Notes: generated from the letters alone by a model not told the origin. Shown: positions 24,527 to 37,027, numbered from the stretch's first letter. The stretch is DNA of 64,000 nucleotides from Planctomycetota bacterium (GCA_023954375.1 JAMLIC010000009.1:124001-188000), one strand, 5' to 3'. Numbers and translations: made by a program.

Positions 24527-25860
24527 TGCGCCCGGAGCAAGCGATCGCCGGCGCCCTCCTCGTCGGCGCGCTCGTCCTCCAGGCGGCGCGCCCGCAGCGG
24601 CGCCTCCTCGTGGTCACGATCGGCGCCGGCCTCTCGGCGCTGACGACGGCGCTGGCGGGGCTCGGGACCGCGGCCGACCTCCTCTCCGACGTCCCCTGGG
24701 ACGTCCTGGTGATCCTGGCGGCGCTCGGGCTGCTGACGCAGGTGTTCGTGGCCTCGCGCCTGTTCGGCGTCCTCGCCGCCGCCGCGGCGCGCCGCAGCGG
24801 CGCCGACCCGCGCCGCCTGCTCGCGCTCTTCGCCGGCGTCATGTTCGTCGTCAGCGGCCTCGCCAACAACCTGACGGCGCTGCTCCTCGTCCTGCCGGTG
24901 CTCCTCACGCTGCTCAAGCTCCTCGGCGTCGACCGGCGCTACCTCGCCTGGACCCTGGGCGTCCTCCTCGTCGCCTGCAACCTGGGTGGCGCGGCGAGCC
25001 CGATCGGCGACTTCCCGGCGATCCTCCTCCTCGGCCGGGGCAGCATGCGCTTCGACGCCTACCTCGCGGCCGCGCTGCCGCCGACCGCGGCCGCGCTGCT
25101 GGTCATCGTCGGCCTGACGCTCTGGGTCGTGCGCCCTGCCCGCGGCCTCCCCGACGACCCGGTCGCGCGCCGCGTCTCCGTCGCCGTCATGGACGCGCTC
25201 CACCGCGAGGTGCGCCTCGACCGGCGCCTCTTCGCCTGGCCCGCCGCGGCGCTCGCCGTCATGCTCCTGGCCTGGGTCGTCGCGCCGCGCGAGAGCGGCC
25301 TCACCCCGGAGCTGATCGCCTGGCTGGGCGTGGGCGCCGCGCTCGTCGCCGTGCCGGCGCTCGGCGAGCGGCTCATCCGCACGCGCGTCGACGTCGAGGC
25401 GGCGCTCTTCCTGCTCGCCCTCTTCGTCATGGTCGGGGCGGTGCGCCGCACGGGCGTCTTCCAGGACGTGGCCGCCGGGCTCGCCGCCCTCCCCATGCCG
25501 CCCGTCGCGCAGCTCGTCGTGTTCCTCCTGATGGCCGGGCTGCTCACGGGCGTGTTCTCCGCAGGGCCGTCCATGGCGGCGCTCCTCGACGTGGCCGAGT
25601 CGCTCGCCACCCGCCTCCCGCCGCACGCGGTCTACGTGGGCCTGGCCCTCTCCGTCTGCGCCGGCAGCTCGCTCTTCCTCACCGCGGCGACCGCGGGCCC
25701 CATGGCCCAGGCGATCACCGAGCGCGCCGGCCTGCGCGACCCGGACGGCGCCCCCCTGCGCTTCGGCTTCTCCGAGTTCCTCCCCGTCGGCCTGGTGAGC
25801 TTCGCCGTGATCCAGGCCACCGCGATCGCCTGGGCGCTCGTCGCCGTGGCCCGGGGGTGA
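24526..25860 (+). CDS. NhaD/ArsB-type (SLC13-like) ion transporter
   Basis: 444 aa from GTG overlapping the previous stop by one base. About 11-12 hydrophobic helices. The two half-repeats carry the superfamily signatures: MFVVSGLANNLTALLLVLPV and CNLGGAASPIGDFPAILLLG (Asn-Leu-Gly-Gly...Pro-Ile-Gly-Asp). The second half has MAGLLTGVFSAGPSMAALLD and SLFLTAATAGPMAQAITERA. The family exchanges Na+/H+ or expels oxyanions such as arsenite; substrate cannot be assigned. It lies about 5 kb from the arsenosugar gene pair but in a different operon. Confidence 0.82.
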   Translation: MRPEQAIAGALLVGALVLQAARPQRRLLVVTIGAGLSALTTALAGLGTAADLLSDVPWDVLVILAALGLLTQVFVASRLFGVLAAAAARRSGADPRRLLALFAGVMFVVSGLANNLTALLLVLPVLLTLLKLLGVDRRYLAWTLGVLLVACNLGGAASPIGDFPAILLLGRGSMRFDAYLAAALPPTAAALLVIVGLTLWVVRPARGLPDDPVARRVSVAVMDALHREVRLDRRLFAWPAAALAVMLLAWVVAPRESGLTPELIAWLGVGAALVAVPALGERLIRTRVDVEAALFLLALFVMVGAVRRTGVFQDVAAGLAALPMPPVAQLVVFLLMAGLLTGVFSAGPSMAALLDVAESLATRLPPHAVYVGLALSVCAGSSLFLTAATAGPMAQAITERAGLRDPDGAPLRFGFSEFLPVGLVSFAVIQATAIAWALVAVARG

Positions 25861-25990
25861 ACCGGTCCGGGCCTGGACTGTCTACGTCCGGAGCCGGTCG
25901 GTGCGACGGACTCGTCGCGTAAGTCCTGCAAATACAATCAGCCCACCCCTGGCCTCCCCGTTGCTCGACAGGGCGACGGAGGAGGTCGCC

Positions 25991-27325
25991 ATGAGGTTGG
26001 TCGCCACGGTCGTCGCGCTGGGACTGTCGACCGGCGTCGCCCTCGGCGCCCCCCCCGAGGGCGCCGCCGAGGAGCCGCGCCCCGGCCCGCGCTCGTTCGT
26101 GGACGTCGTCCGCGAGGAGCTCCTCGACCTGCCGCCGCGCGAGCGGCTGGCGCGGATCAACCGCACGGCGCGCGAGCGGCTGGACGCGGGCGACGCCGCC
26201 GGGGCGGTCGCCGGCCTCGAGGACGCGGCGCGCCGCGGCGACGCCGACCCGGAGAGCCACTACCTCCGCTCGCACGGCCTGTTCTCGCAGGTCAAGGACG
26301 CCCGCGAGCGCGCCCGCGAGGCGGCGGCGCGCGGCGAGCCGGGCGAGGCGGCCGAGCACGAGCGCGAGGCGCGGGACCTCCTCGACCGCGGCCTCGAGGC
26401 GCTGCGCGCCGGCCGCGAGCACGCCTACAAGGAGATCGACGACCACATCGCCCGCGGCGACCTCGAGGCGGCGCGCAACCTCGCCGCCGGGCTCCTCCGC
26501 GCCGACCCCGAGGACCCGCGCGCCCGGGCCGCCCTTGACACCCTCTCGCGCGGCGCCGACCGGACCACGCCGGCCGGCCCCGCGACGGCGGCCGCCGCGC
26601 CGCGCACGACCGGCGGGGCCGCCGCGCCGAGCACGGCCGGTGGGGCCGCCGCGCCGCGCACGGCCGGCGGGGCCGGGCGCTCGCCGTGGGACGGCGCCGC
26701 GCTCGACGCCGCCTCGCCCTGGGACGCGATGAACCAGGGCCGCCGCAGCCCGACCACCCCCGCGGCCACCAACCGCGCGCCCACGACCGCCGCGGCCTCC
26801 ACCCCGGCGTCCACCACCACCCCGGCGTCCACCACCACCCCGGCGACCGCGACGCCGGCCACGGCGCCCGCGACCCCCGCCGCCGCCTCCGCCGCCGACG
26901 AGGAGGACCACCCGCCCGTCCCGCTCGGCCGCGGCATGCGCGTGTCGAACGCCGACCTCGAGGTCCTGGCGCGGATCGTCAAGGGCGAGGCGCTGCAGTG
27001 CTCGCGCGAGGGCAAGGTCGCCGTGGCGGCCGTCGTCCTCAACCGCGTGCGCGCGAGCGGCTGGCCGAACACGGTCCGCGGCGTGGCCCACCAGCCGCTC
27101 CAGTTCAGCTGCTACAACGCGAACTTCCGCGCCCGGCTCTACGACGGGCCGATCCCGGAGTCGTGCTGGGAGGCGGCGCGCGCGGCCGTCGCCGGCGAGG
27201 ACCCGTCGGGCGGCGCGACCCACTACTTCAACCCCTTCCTGGTCAACCCGCCCTGGGCGAAGCGCCTGCGCTTCATCAAGCGGATCGGCACGAACCGCAA
27301 CGACGCGCACGACTTCTACCGGTAG
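25991..27325 (+). CDS. Secreted SleB-like cell-wall hydrolase
   Basis: 444 aa from ATG 25991, chosen because GGAGGAGG lies upstream and MRLVATVVALGLSTGVALGA is a clean signal peptide. Residues 40-200 are helical TPR-like repeats. Residues 200-305 form a Thr/Ala/Pro linker with TPAST repeats. The C-terminal 125 residues are the Hydrolase_2/SleB domain: LARIVKGEALQCSREGKVAV then AVVLNRVRASGWPNTV and GGATHYFNP, including the catalytic Glu of GEA. The enzyme likely cleaves peptidoglycan glycan strands. A TACAAT box at 25933-25938 is a possible -10. Confidence 0.88.
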   Translation: MRLVATVVALGLSTGVALGAPPEGAAEEPRPGPRSFVDVVREELLDLPPRERLARINRTARERLDAGDAAGAVAGLEDAARRGDADPESHYLRSHGLFSQVKDARERAREAAARGEPGEAAEHEREARDLLDRGLEALRAGREHAYKEIDDHIARGDLEAARNLAAGLLRADPEDPRARAALDTLSRGADRTTPAGPATAAAAPRTTGGAAAPSTAGGAAAPRTAGGAGRSPWDGAALDAASPWDAMNQGRRSPTTPAATNRAPTTAAASTPASTTTPASTTTPATATPATAPATPAAASAADEEDHPPVPLGRGMRVSNADLEVLARIVKGEALQCSREGKVAVAAVVLNRVRASGWPNTVRGVAHQPLQFSCYNANFRARLYDGPIPESCWEAARAAVAGEDPSGGATHYFNPFLVNPPWAKRLRFIKRIGTNRNDAHDFYR

Positions 27326-27373
27326 CCGCCGCCGGACGTGCTAGGGTCTGCCCCCCGAACAGGAGGACGACCC

Positions 27374-28003
27374 ATGACGCACGACCCGACGCACGACCTC
27401 GCCGCCCGCATGGACCGCCTGGAGGCCGACGTCCGCCAGGCCCGCGCCGCCGCCCGCCGCTGGCGCGCCGCCGCCGGGGGCGTCGTGGCCCTCGGGATGT
27501 CGCTCGTGCTCATGGGGCAGACCCCCGACCGGACCGTGCGCGGGACGAGCTTCGTGCTCGAGGACCCGTCGGGGCGCCGCCGGGCCGCGCTCCAGACGGT
27601 CAACGGCACGCCGCACCTGACGCTGTTCGACGTCCAGGGCAAGCCGCGGATGGACCTGTCGGCCGGCGACGACGGGCGCGGGACGATCGGCATGCTCGAC
27701 GGCGAGGGCAAGGTCCGCGCCGCGCTCGGCGTGACCGCCACCGGCCAGGCCTCGCTCGTCTTCCGCGGCCCCGCCGACGAGACGCGGGCCGCGCTGGCGA
27801 TGAACGCCGAGGGCGCGCCCGGCCTCGTGCTCAACGACGGGGCCGGCAAGACGCTCGTCTCGCTGGGCGTCGCCCGCGGGATCCCGACCGTGGGCCTCCG
27901 CGACGACAAGGGCGAGCTGCGGGCCCTGCTCGCCGTCGACGGCAAGGGCGTGCTGCGCTTCTACGACGCCGAGGGCAAGCGCACGCACCAGCTGCCGGAG
28001 TAG
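27374..28003 (+). CDS. Membrane-anchored repeat protein, function unknown
   Basis: 209 aa from ATG after AGGAGGACGACCC. An N-terminal amphipathic helix (LAARMDRLEADVRQARAAAR) precedes one hydrophobic segment (AAGGVVALGMSLVLMG). The C-terminal 150 residues are about six beta-type repeats of the kind G-K-xR-xxLxV (VQGKPRMDLSAGDDG, GEGKVRAALGVTATG, DDKGELRALLAVDGKG). This looks like an extracytoplasmic beta-solenoid or similar. I do not recognise a functional family. Confidence 0.6.
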   Translation: MTHDPTHDLAARMDRLEADVRQARAAARRWRAAAGGVVALGMSLVLMGQTPDRTVRGTSFVLEDPSGRRRAALQTVNGTPHLTLFDVQGKPRMDLSAGDDGRGTIGMLDGEGKVRAALGVTATGQASLVFRGPADETRAALAMNAEGAPGLVLNDGAGKTLVSLGVARGIPTVGLRDDKGELRALLAVDGKGVLRFYDAEGKRTHQLPE

Positions 28004-28005
28004 CC

Positions 28006-28836
28006 GTGCCCCTCGACGGCGTCGAGGTCGCCCGCCGCCTGGAGCGCCGCCAGGCGACGTCCACCGCCGCGCTCGCCGACGAGACGATCGAGGTCGCCGG
28101 CGGCCTGGCCTCGTTCGGCGGCGTGGGCGCCTGGCTCAACCAGGCCTGCGCCGTGGGCCTCGACGGCCCCGTGGCGCCGGGCGAGGTCGAGCGCCTCGTC
28201 GCCTTCTACGCCGAGCGCGGCGTCGAGCCGAAGGTCATCCTCAGCCCGTTCGTCGACCCGACGCTGCTCGAGGCGCTCGGGGCGCGCGGCTTCTTCGTCC
28301 GCGAGTTCGAGACCGTCCTCGCGCGCGACCTCCACCCGGGCGAGGACCTCTCCCCGGCGGCGCTCTCGCCGCAGGCGCCGCCCGCCGGGCTGACGCTCGA
28401 GCGCGTCGACCCGGCCGACGCGGTCGCGCTGGCGTCCTACGTGGACGTCTCCACCGCCGGGTTCCGCCCCGAGGGCGCCCCGCCCGACCCGGTGCTCTCG
28501 CGGTTCGTCGTCGACCACGTGCGCCGCCCCGGCGTGTGGGCGGTCCTGGCCCGCCTCGACGGCCAACCCATCGGCGGCGGGGCGCTGGAGGTGGGGGAGG
28601 AGGTCGGCGCGCTCATGGGCGCGAGCGTCCTGCCCGCCGCGCGGCGGCGGGGGGTCCAGCAGGCGCTGATCGCGCGGCGCCTCGAGCTGGCGCGCGAGGC
28701 CGGCGCCCGCCTGGCCACGATCCAGGCCCGCCCCGGGATCCCCACCGAGCGCAACGCGGGGCGGCTCGGCTTCCGGGTGGCCTACACGCGGGCGACGGTG
28801 GCCATGGCCGGGCCCGGGCTGGCGCCGTCGCCCTGA
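28006..28836 (+). CDS. GNAT-family N-acetyltransferase
   Basis: 276 aa from GTG, two bases after the preceding stop. The C-terminal half is a GNAT fold: WAVLARLDGQPIGGGALEV, then EEVGALMGASVLPAARRRGV with the acetyl-CoA loop RRRGVQ, and ERNAGRLGFRVAYTRATVAM. The N-terminal half (KVILSPFVDPTLLEALGARG FF) resembles the duplicated, degenerate GNAT half seen in two-domain members. Substrate unknown. Confidence 0.8.
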   Translation: MPLDGVEVARRLERRQATSTAALADETIEVAGGLASFGGVGAWLNQACAVGLDGPVAPGEVERLVAFYAERGVEPKVILSPFVDPTLLEALGARGFFVREFETVLARDLHPGEDLSPAALSPQAPPAGLTLERVDPADAVALASYVDVSTAGFRPEGAPPDPVLSRFVVDHVRRPGVWAVLARLDGQPIGGGALEVGEEVGALMGASVLPAARRRGVQQALIARRLELAREAGARLATIQARPGIPTERNAGRLGFRVAYTRATVAMAGPGLAPSP

Positions 28837-28839
28837 CGC

Positions 28840-29742
28840 TCACCCGTCGGGGTGGAACTGGCGGTGCACGCGCGCCAGGCGGGCGCGGTCGAGGTGCGTG
28901 TAGACCTGCGTCGTCGTCACGCGCGCGTGGCCGAGGAGCTCCTGCACGACGCGCAGGTCGGCCCCGCGCTCGACCAGGTGCGTGGCGAAGCTGTGCCGCA
29001 GGGTGTGCGGCGAGGCCGCCTCGCGCGGCAGCCCGGCGAGCACCAGGCAGCGGCGCACGACGCGGAACACGACGATCCGGTCGAGCGGCCGGCCGGCGCG
29101 GCTGAGCAGCAGCCGCCCGCCGCCCCGCCCGCGCTCGAGGCGCGGCCGCCCGCGCTGGAGCCACTCGGTCAGTCGGAGGCAGGCGCGCTCGCCGAGGAGG
29201 ACGACCCGCTCCTTCCTGCCCTTGCCCAGCACGCGCAGGGCGCGGATCGGCCCCGGGGCGGCCAGGGCCTCCTCGACCGTGGCCAGCGGCAGGCCGGCCG
29301 CCTCGCTGGCGCGCGCCCCCGTAGCGTAGAGCACCTCGAGCAGCGCCCGGTCGCGCAGGGCCAGCGGGCCGTCGCCCGGCGGCGCCGCCAGCAGGGCGTC
29401 GACCTGCTCGGGCCGGAGCACCCGGGGCATCGCGCGCGCCTGCCGGGCCGCGGCGATCCCCTCGGTCGGATCGGCGGCGAGCCGGCCCTCCTCGCGCAGG
29501 AAGCGGAAGAGCGAGCGGATCGCCGCCAGGTGCCGGGCCGCGCTCCGGGCCGACAGGCCGCCGGCGTCGAGCGCCCTGAGGTGCGCGCGCACGTGCTCCG
29601 CCGTGACCGCGCCAGGCGGGGTACCCTGGGGGAGCCCGGCGAGCAGGCGCGAGAGGTCGCGGCGGTACGCGGCCACCGTGTGGGGGGAGGCGTCGCGCTC
29701 GACGGTGAGATGGTCCAGGAAGGCGCCGATGGCCGCTTGCAT
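28840..29742 (-). CDS. Tyrosine recombinase XerC/XerD
   Basis: 300 aa, full family length. N-terminal SAM-like domain ([22 protein letters not shown]). The catalytic domain has all conserved residues: Arg in YATGARASE, Lys in [27 protein letters not shown] and Tyr in VYTH. Xer proteins resolve chromosome dimers at dif; as there is no sign of an integrated element or att repeats nearby, the housekeeping role is more likely than an integrase. It is divergent from the AhpD-like gene with only 33 bases between start codons. XerC versus XerD cannot be decided. Confidence 0.9.
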   Translation of the reverse strand: MQAAIGAFLDHLTVERDASPHTVAAYRRDLSRLLAGLPQGTPPGAVTAEHVRAHLRALDAGGLSARSAARHLAAIRSLFRFLREEGRLAADPTEGIAAARQARAMPRVLRPEQVDALLAAPPGDGPLALRDRALLEVLYATGARASEAAGLPLATVEEALAAPGPIRALRVLGKGRKERVVLLGERACLRLTEWLQRGRPRLERGRGGGRLLLSRAGRPLDRIVVFRVVRRCLVLAGLPREAASPHTLRHSFATHLVERGADLRVVQELLGHARVTTTQVYTHLDRARLARVHRQFHPDG

Positions 29743-29775
29743 CGGCCATCTCTATCGGCCGGCGAGGAGGCCTGC

Positions 29776-30108
29776 GTGGAGTACTACGACCCGAAGGACC
29801 TGGCCCGCTTCGGCGAGGTCGGCAAGTTCCGCCCCGACCTCGCGCAGAAGTTCTTCGAGTACTACGGCGCGGCGACGGGGACCGACGGCGCCCTGACGCG
29901 GCGCGAGAAGGCGCTCATCGCCCTGGCCATCGCCCACTCGAAGCAGTGCCCCTACTGCATCGACGCCTGGACGCGCGGCTGCCTGGAGGCGGGCTCGAAC
30001 CCCGAGGAGATGACCGAGGCGGTCCACGTCGCGGCCGCGATGGACGCGGGCGTGACGCTCGTCCACGGCGTGCAGATGCACAACCACCTCGACCGGCACG
30101 GGGCATGA
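29776..30108 (+). CDS. Arsenosugar-biosynthesis-associated AhpD/CMD-like protein
   Basis: 110 aa from GTG with GGCGAGGAGGCC upstream. Carboxymuconolactone decarboxylase/AhpD fold with the redox motif CPYCIDAW and HSKQ preceding it, and MTEAVHVAAAMDAG following. This compact form (EYYDPKDLARFGEVGKF start) is the one encoded beside ArsS-type radical SAM enzymes. Its stop overlaps the ATG of that gene (ATGA). It probably handles a thiol or peroxide step in the same pathway; the exact reaction is not established. Confidence 0.87.
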   Translation: MEYYDPKDLARFGEVGKFRPDLAQKFFEYYGAATGTDGALTRREKALIALAIAHSKQCPYCIDAWTRGCLEAGSNPEEMTEAVHVAAAMDAGVTLVHGVQMHNHLDRHGA

Positions 30109-31115
30109 GCGGTCGGGCGCTGCCCACGACGACCGCCCCCGACTTCGAGGCGCTCCTCGCCCGCCACGGCCTGCGGCTCGACCCGCGGCCGGTCGACACG
30201 CTGCAGGTCAACGTCACGCGCCTCTGCAACCAGGCCTGCCGCCACTGCCACGTCGACGCCTCGCCGAAGCGCACCGAGCAGATGGACCGGCGCACGGCCG
30301 ACCGCTGCCTCGAGGTCCTCGCCGCGCACCCGTCGATCGCCACGCTCGACCTCACCGGCGGCGCGCCCGAGCTCAACGCCGAGTTCGAGCGCCTCGTCGT
30401 CGAGGCCCGGCGCCTGGGCAGGCGCGTCATGGTCCGCCACAACCTGACCGTGCAGCTCGACCCGCACCCCGTGACCGGCGCCAGCCTCGAGCACCTGCCC
30501 GGGTTCTTCGCCGCCCACGAGGTGGTCGTCGTCTCGTCCTTGCCGTACCACCAGGAGTACTTCACCGACAAGCAGCGCGGCCGGGGCGTGTTCGGCAAGA
30601 GCATCGAGGCCCTGCGCCGCCTGAACGCGGCCGGCTACGCGCAGCCGGGCCGCGGGCTCGCGCTGAACCTCGTCTACAACCCCGTCGGCTCCTACCTGCC
30701 GCCCGAGCAGAGGGCCCTCGAGGCGCAGTACCGCCGGGAGCTCCTCGAGCGCCACGGCGTGCGCTTCGACGCCCTGTGGACGATCACCAACATGCCGATC
30801 CACCGCTTCAAGGAGGCGCTCGAGCGCGCCGGGACCTACGACGACTACATGGCCCGGCTCGCCGGGGCCTTCAATCCGTCCGCGGCGGAGAACGTCATGT
30901 GCCGCTCCCTCCTGAGCGTGGGCTGGGACGGGCGGCTGTTCGACTGCGACTTCAACCAGCAGCTCGATTTCGAGCTCCGGGGCCCGGAGGGCGCCCCGGC
31001 GACGATCTTCGACCTCGACCTCGCGGCGCTCTCGCGCCGGCGGATCCGCTTCGAGGCCCACTGCCTCGGCTGCACGGCCGGCGGGGGGAGCTCGTGCGGC
31101 GGGGCGACGGCGTGA
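30105..31115 (+). CDS. arsS: Radical SAM protein ArsS (arsenosugar biosynthesis, DUF3641)
   Basis: 336 aa from ATG overlapping the preceding stop. The radical SAM cluster motif is CNQACRHC near residue 42, followed by LDLTGGAPELN. The C-terminal DUF3641-type domain has MCRSLLSVGWDGRLFDCDFN, QQLDF, and ends HCLGCTAGGGSSCGGATA. Family members make 5'-deoxyadenosyl transfer to methylated arsenic; some homologues carry selenocysteine in the last Cys-rich motif, where this one has Cys. It forms an operon with the AhpD-like gene. Confidence 0.9.
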   Translation: MSGRALPTTTAPDFEALLARHGLRLDPRPVDTLQVNVTRLCNQACRHCHVDASPKRTEQMDRRTADRCLEVLAAHPSIATLDLTGGAPELNAEFERLVVEARRLGRRVMVRHNLTVQLDPHPVTGASLEHLPGFFAAHEVVVVSSLPYHQEYFTDKQRGRGVFGKSIEALRRLNAAGYAQPGRGLALNLVYNPVGSYLPPEQRALEAQYRRELLERHGVRFDALWTITNMPIHRFKEALERAGTYDDYMARLAGAFNPSAAENVMCRSLLSVGWDGRLFDCDFNQQLDFELRGPEGAPATIFDLDLAALSRRRIRFEAHCLGCTAGGGSSCGGATA

Positions 31116-31125
31116 GGGACGCCTG

Positions 31126-31154
31126 TTCACGGAACCGGACCGATCAGGTACGAT
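31126..31154 (+). promoter_or_regulatory. Probable sigma70-like promoter of the glutaredoxin gene
   Basis: TTCACG (31126-31131), 17-base spacer, TACGAT (31149-31154), with the ATG 29 bases downstream behind GAGGAG. It lies in the short gap after arsS. Confidence 0.5.
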
Positions 31155-31182
31155 TCCGCCCACAACCCACGAGGAGAGCACC

Positions 31183-31539
31183 ATGACCGACCAGGCCAAG
31201 GCCTTCGACAAGATCAAGGGCCATCTCGCCAAGGACAAGATCGTCATCTACATGAAGGGCACGCCCCAGGCGCCGCGCTGCGGCTTCTCGGCCCAGGCGG
31301 TCTCGGTCCTCAACGCGCACGGCAAGCCCTTCTCCGGCTACGACGTGCTCAGCGACGAGGAGCTCTGGAACCACCTCGACGAGTACTCGGGCTGGGAGAC
31401 GTTCCCGCAGATCTTCGTCGACGGCAAGCTCATCGGCGGCTGCGACATCGTCACCGAGATGCACCAGTCGGGCGAGCTGAAGAAGGTCATCGAGGACGCC
31501 TTCGCCGCGGCCGGCAGCGGGACGACGATCGTCAAGTAG
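31183..31539 (+). CDS. grxD: Monothiol glutaredoxin, Grx4/GrxD type
   Basis: 118 aa from ATG with CACGAGGAGAGCACC upstream. Contains the monothiol active site CGFS (about residue 33) within YMKGTPQAPRCGFSAQAV, and WETFPQIFVDGKLIGGCDIV with the TFPQI cis-Pro glutathione-binding element. CGFS glutaredoxins carry and deliver 2Fe-2S clusters. A strong terminator follows. Confidence 0.96.
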   Translation: MTDQAKAFDKIKGHLAKDKIVIYMKGTPQAPRCGFSAQAVSVLNAHGKPFSGYDVLSDEELWNHLDEYSGWETFPQIFVDGKLIGGCDIVTEMHQSGELKKVIEDAFAAAGSGTTIVK

Positions 31540-31558
31540 TCGTCGCCCAGGCGGCGCG

Positions 31559-31590
31559 AACGCCCGGCGGCCCGCTGCCGCCGGGCGTTT
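31559..31590 (+). terminator. Terminator hairpin after grxD
   Basis: A 13-bp perfect stem (AACGCCCGGCGGC / GCCGCCGGGCGTT) with loop CCGCT and a short trailing T, starting 20 bases after the stop codon. It is the clearest intrinsic-terminator-like element in the window. Confidence 0.75.
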
Positions 31591-31649
31591 CCACGTCCCC
31601 GCGCGTCTCGCCCCTTGCCGGAGTGAACCCCTGCGCGTCTCATGGGGGC

Positions 31650-32249
31650 ATGCGCTGGCTCCTGTTCCTCGTCGCGCTGACCCTCGGGACGGCGCTGGAC
31701 CTCGGCACGAAGGCCGTGGCCTTCCACCACCTCCCCACCTACGGGCAGAGCCACCAGGTGACCTCCTGGTTCGCGTTCACCCACGCCCAGAACCGGGGGG
31801 CGGCCTTCGGCATGTTCCAGGGGCAGCACGACTTCTTCATGGTCGTCACGGTCCTGGCGATCGTGGCCGTGACCTACTTCGTGCACACGGCCCCGCGCCG
31901 GTCTCGCGCGATCCCGATCGTCCTGGGCCTCATCCTGGCCGGGGTCGCGGGCAACTTCTGGGACCGGGTCACGCACGGGTTCGTGCGCGACTTCCTCGAC
32001 GTCCACACCCCGCCGGCCGGCGCCCTCCACGACTTCTTCATGGCCACCGTCGGCCGGACCGTGTGGCCCACGTTCAACATCGCCGACGTGTTCATCACCG
32101 GCGGCGCGATCGCCATGGTCCTGTTCTTCGGCCGCGAGGAGCAGGCGAAGGAGGCCGCCGCCGAGGCCGGGAAGGACCCGGCGCCCGAGGCCGCAGCCCC
32201 CCCGCCCGAGACCCCCGAACCGGCCCAGGCTGGCGAGGCGGCGGCCTGA
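31650..32249 (+). CDS. lspA: Lipoprotein signal peptidase (signal peptidase II)
   Basis: 199 aa from ATG 31650 (MRWLLFLVALTLG begins the first membrane helix; an upstream in-frame GTG would add nine residues not typical of the family). Four membrane helices. Conserved motifs: QNRGAAFGMF, GVAGNFWDRV with catalytic Asp, DFLDV, and FNIADVFITGG with the second catalytic Asp. The tail of about 35 residues is unusual, Ala/Glu/Pro rich and cytoplasmic. It cleaves prolipoproteins after diacylglyceryl transfer. Confidence 0.95.
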   Translation: MRWLLFLVALTLGTALDLGTKAVAFHHLPTYGQSHQVTSWFAFTHAQNRGAAFGMFQGQHDFFMVVTVLAIVAVTYFVHTAPRRSRAIPIVLGLILAGVAGNFWDRVTHGFVRDFLDVHTPPAGALHDFFMATVGRTVWPTFNIADVFITGGAIAMVLFFGREEQAKEAAAEAGKDPAPEAAAPPPETPEPAQAGEAAA

Positions 32250-32301
32250 CGCGGCGCGTCGTGAAACGGTCCGCGGGCTCCCTGTCCTCCAGGGTGAGAC
32301 C

Positions 32302-33069
32302 ATGGAGGCGACCCGGATCGTGAGCGCGCCCGCACACCGTTGGCTGACCGACTGGGCCGGGGCCGTGGCCCCGGGCACGCCGGCCGACCTCGACCTGCCC
32401 GCCCTCGCCGAGGCGCTGGCGGCCGTGGCCGACGATGAGGGCGAGCCCGACCCCGACGAGCTCGAGCTGCTCGGCGACGTGCTCCTCGACCTCGAGCGCA
32501 CACGCGCTGCCTGGCTGGCCGAGGCCGCCCGCGACGACCGGCTGCGCCTGGCGGCGGTGCGCCTGCGGGCGCTGTTCCGGCGGGCGACCTCCGAGGAGGC
32601 GGACGCCGAGGCCCTGGCCGAGGCCCGGCGCGGCGCCGTCCGCGAGCTCCTGGCCCTCGCCGGCGGGCTGGCCGAGCACCGCCTCCGGCAGGCCGCCTGG
32701 GCGCGGAGCCGGCGCGAGAAGCGCGCCCGCGTCAAGCACCAGGCCCTCCCCCTGCAGCTCGGCGAGCCCGAGTCCGCCCCGGCGGCGGAGGCGCTCGAGG
32801 CCGAGGAGGCCGCGCGCGGGGTGGCCGCCCGCCTGCGCGACGGCCTCGACGCCCGCGCCGTGGCCGCCCTCCACGACCTGCTGGTCGACGGCGGCTCGGG
32901 GACGGCCGGCGCCGTCGCCCGCCGCCACGGCCTCTCTGCCCCGACCCTCAGCCGCGCCAAGGCCCGCCTGGGCCAGCTCGCGGCCGAGGCCCTGCGCGAC
33001 GTGCCCGACGGCGCGCGCCGGCCGTTCTGGGACGCCCTCGAGCGGGCGCTCCTCGACCGCGCCGGCTGA
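32302..33069 (+). CDS. Hypothetical helical protein with HTH-like C-terminus
   Basis: 255 aa from ATG. All-helical, rich in Ala, Arg, Glu and Leu. Residues 200-240 ([32 protein letters not shown]) read like a sigma region 4 or similar helix-turn-helix, so it may bind DNA. A basic stretch near residue 135 ([15 protein letters not shown]) follows an acidic N-terminal half. No known family; neighbours lspA and secA give no strong clue. Confidence 0.6.
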   Translation: MEATRIVSAPAHRWLTDWAGAVAPGTPADLDLPALAEALAAVADDEGEPDPDELELLGDVLLDLERTRAAWLAEAARDDRLRLAAVRLRALFRRATSEEADAEALAEARRGAVRELLALAGGLAEHRLRQAAWARSRREKRARVKHQALPLQLGEPESAPAAEALEAEEAARGVAARLRDGLDARAVAALHDLLVDGGSGTAGAVARRHGLSAPTLSRAKARLGQLAAEALRDVPDGARRPFWDALERALLDRAG

Positions 33070-33176
33070 CGTCCCGCCCACGGGGTCTGCGCCCCGCCCG
33101 CGCGGCCCCGGGTTATGCTCGTCCGTTCCTTCGACACACAGCCGCGGCCCGCCCGGGCCGCCGGTGGGAGCATCCC

Positions 33177-36257
<3,081 letters not shown>

Positions 36258-36260
<3 letters not shown>

Positions 36261-36305
36261 TGTGATCGCGGCTGCGGCGGAGGATGGCGGGCGCTGCCGT
36301 TCGCC
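36258..36305 (+). repeat. 48-nt dispersed repeat (begins TAGTGTGATCGCGGCTGCGG), copy A
   Basis: The first three bases are the secA stop codon. The same 48 bases, without mismatch, occur inverted at 57546-57593, where TAG is again a stop codon. The first 19 bases recur at 42347. It may be a mobile palindromic element or a terminator family. Confidence 0.85.
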
Positions 36306-36362
36306 CCGGGGGGGGGGGGGGGGCGCCCCCCCCCCCCCCCCCGGGGGGCCCCCCCCCCCCCC
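36304..36362. repeat. Pure G/C homopolymer tract downstream of secA
   Basis: Order of runs: C4, G16, CG, C18, G6, C13. The G16 and C18 runs can pair as a hairpin, and the G runs could form a quadruplex. No gene crosses it. The run lengths are unlikely to be exact in any sequencing method, and this may be an assembly artefact inside a hairpin. The tract continues into GCGCCC and unremarkable sequence to the ssb stop at 36452. Confidence 0.8.
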
Positions 36363-36451
36363 GCGCCCGAGTGGCGTCTTGGCGGTTCGTCCTCTTCTTC
36401 TCGGCGTCCTGGCGGTCGTCCGCCCCCTCAGGGCTCAGCCGCCCATGGCGG

Positions 36452-37027
<576 letters not shown>

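Noticed and set aside
28840..29742. Integrase of a mobile island
   Set aside because: The protein is a full-length Xer recombinase in a housekeeping context; no tRNA, att-like direct repeats or phage genes flank it.
31080..31115. In-frame UGA selenocysteine codon in arsS
   Set aside because: The C-terminal motif GGGSSCGGATA is fully coded with Cys and the gene ends at an ordinary TGA after ACGGCG; nothing conserved follows it.
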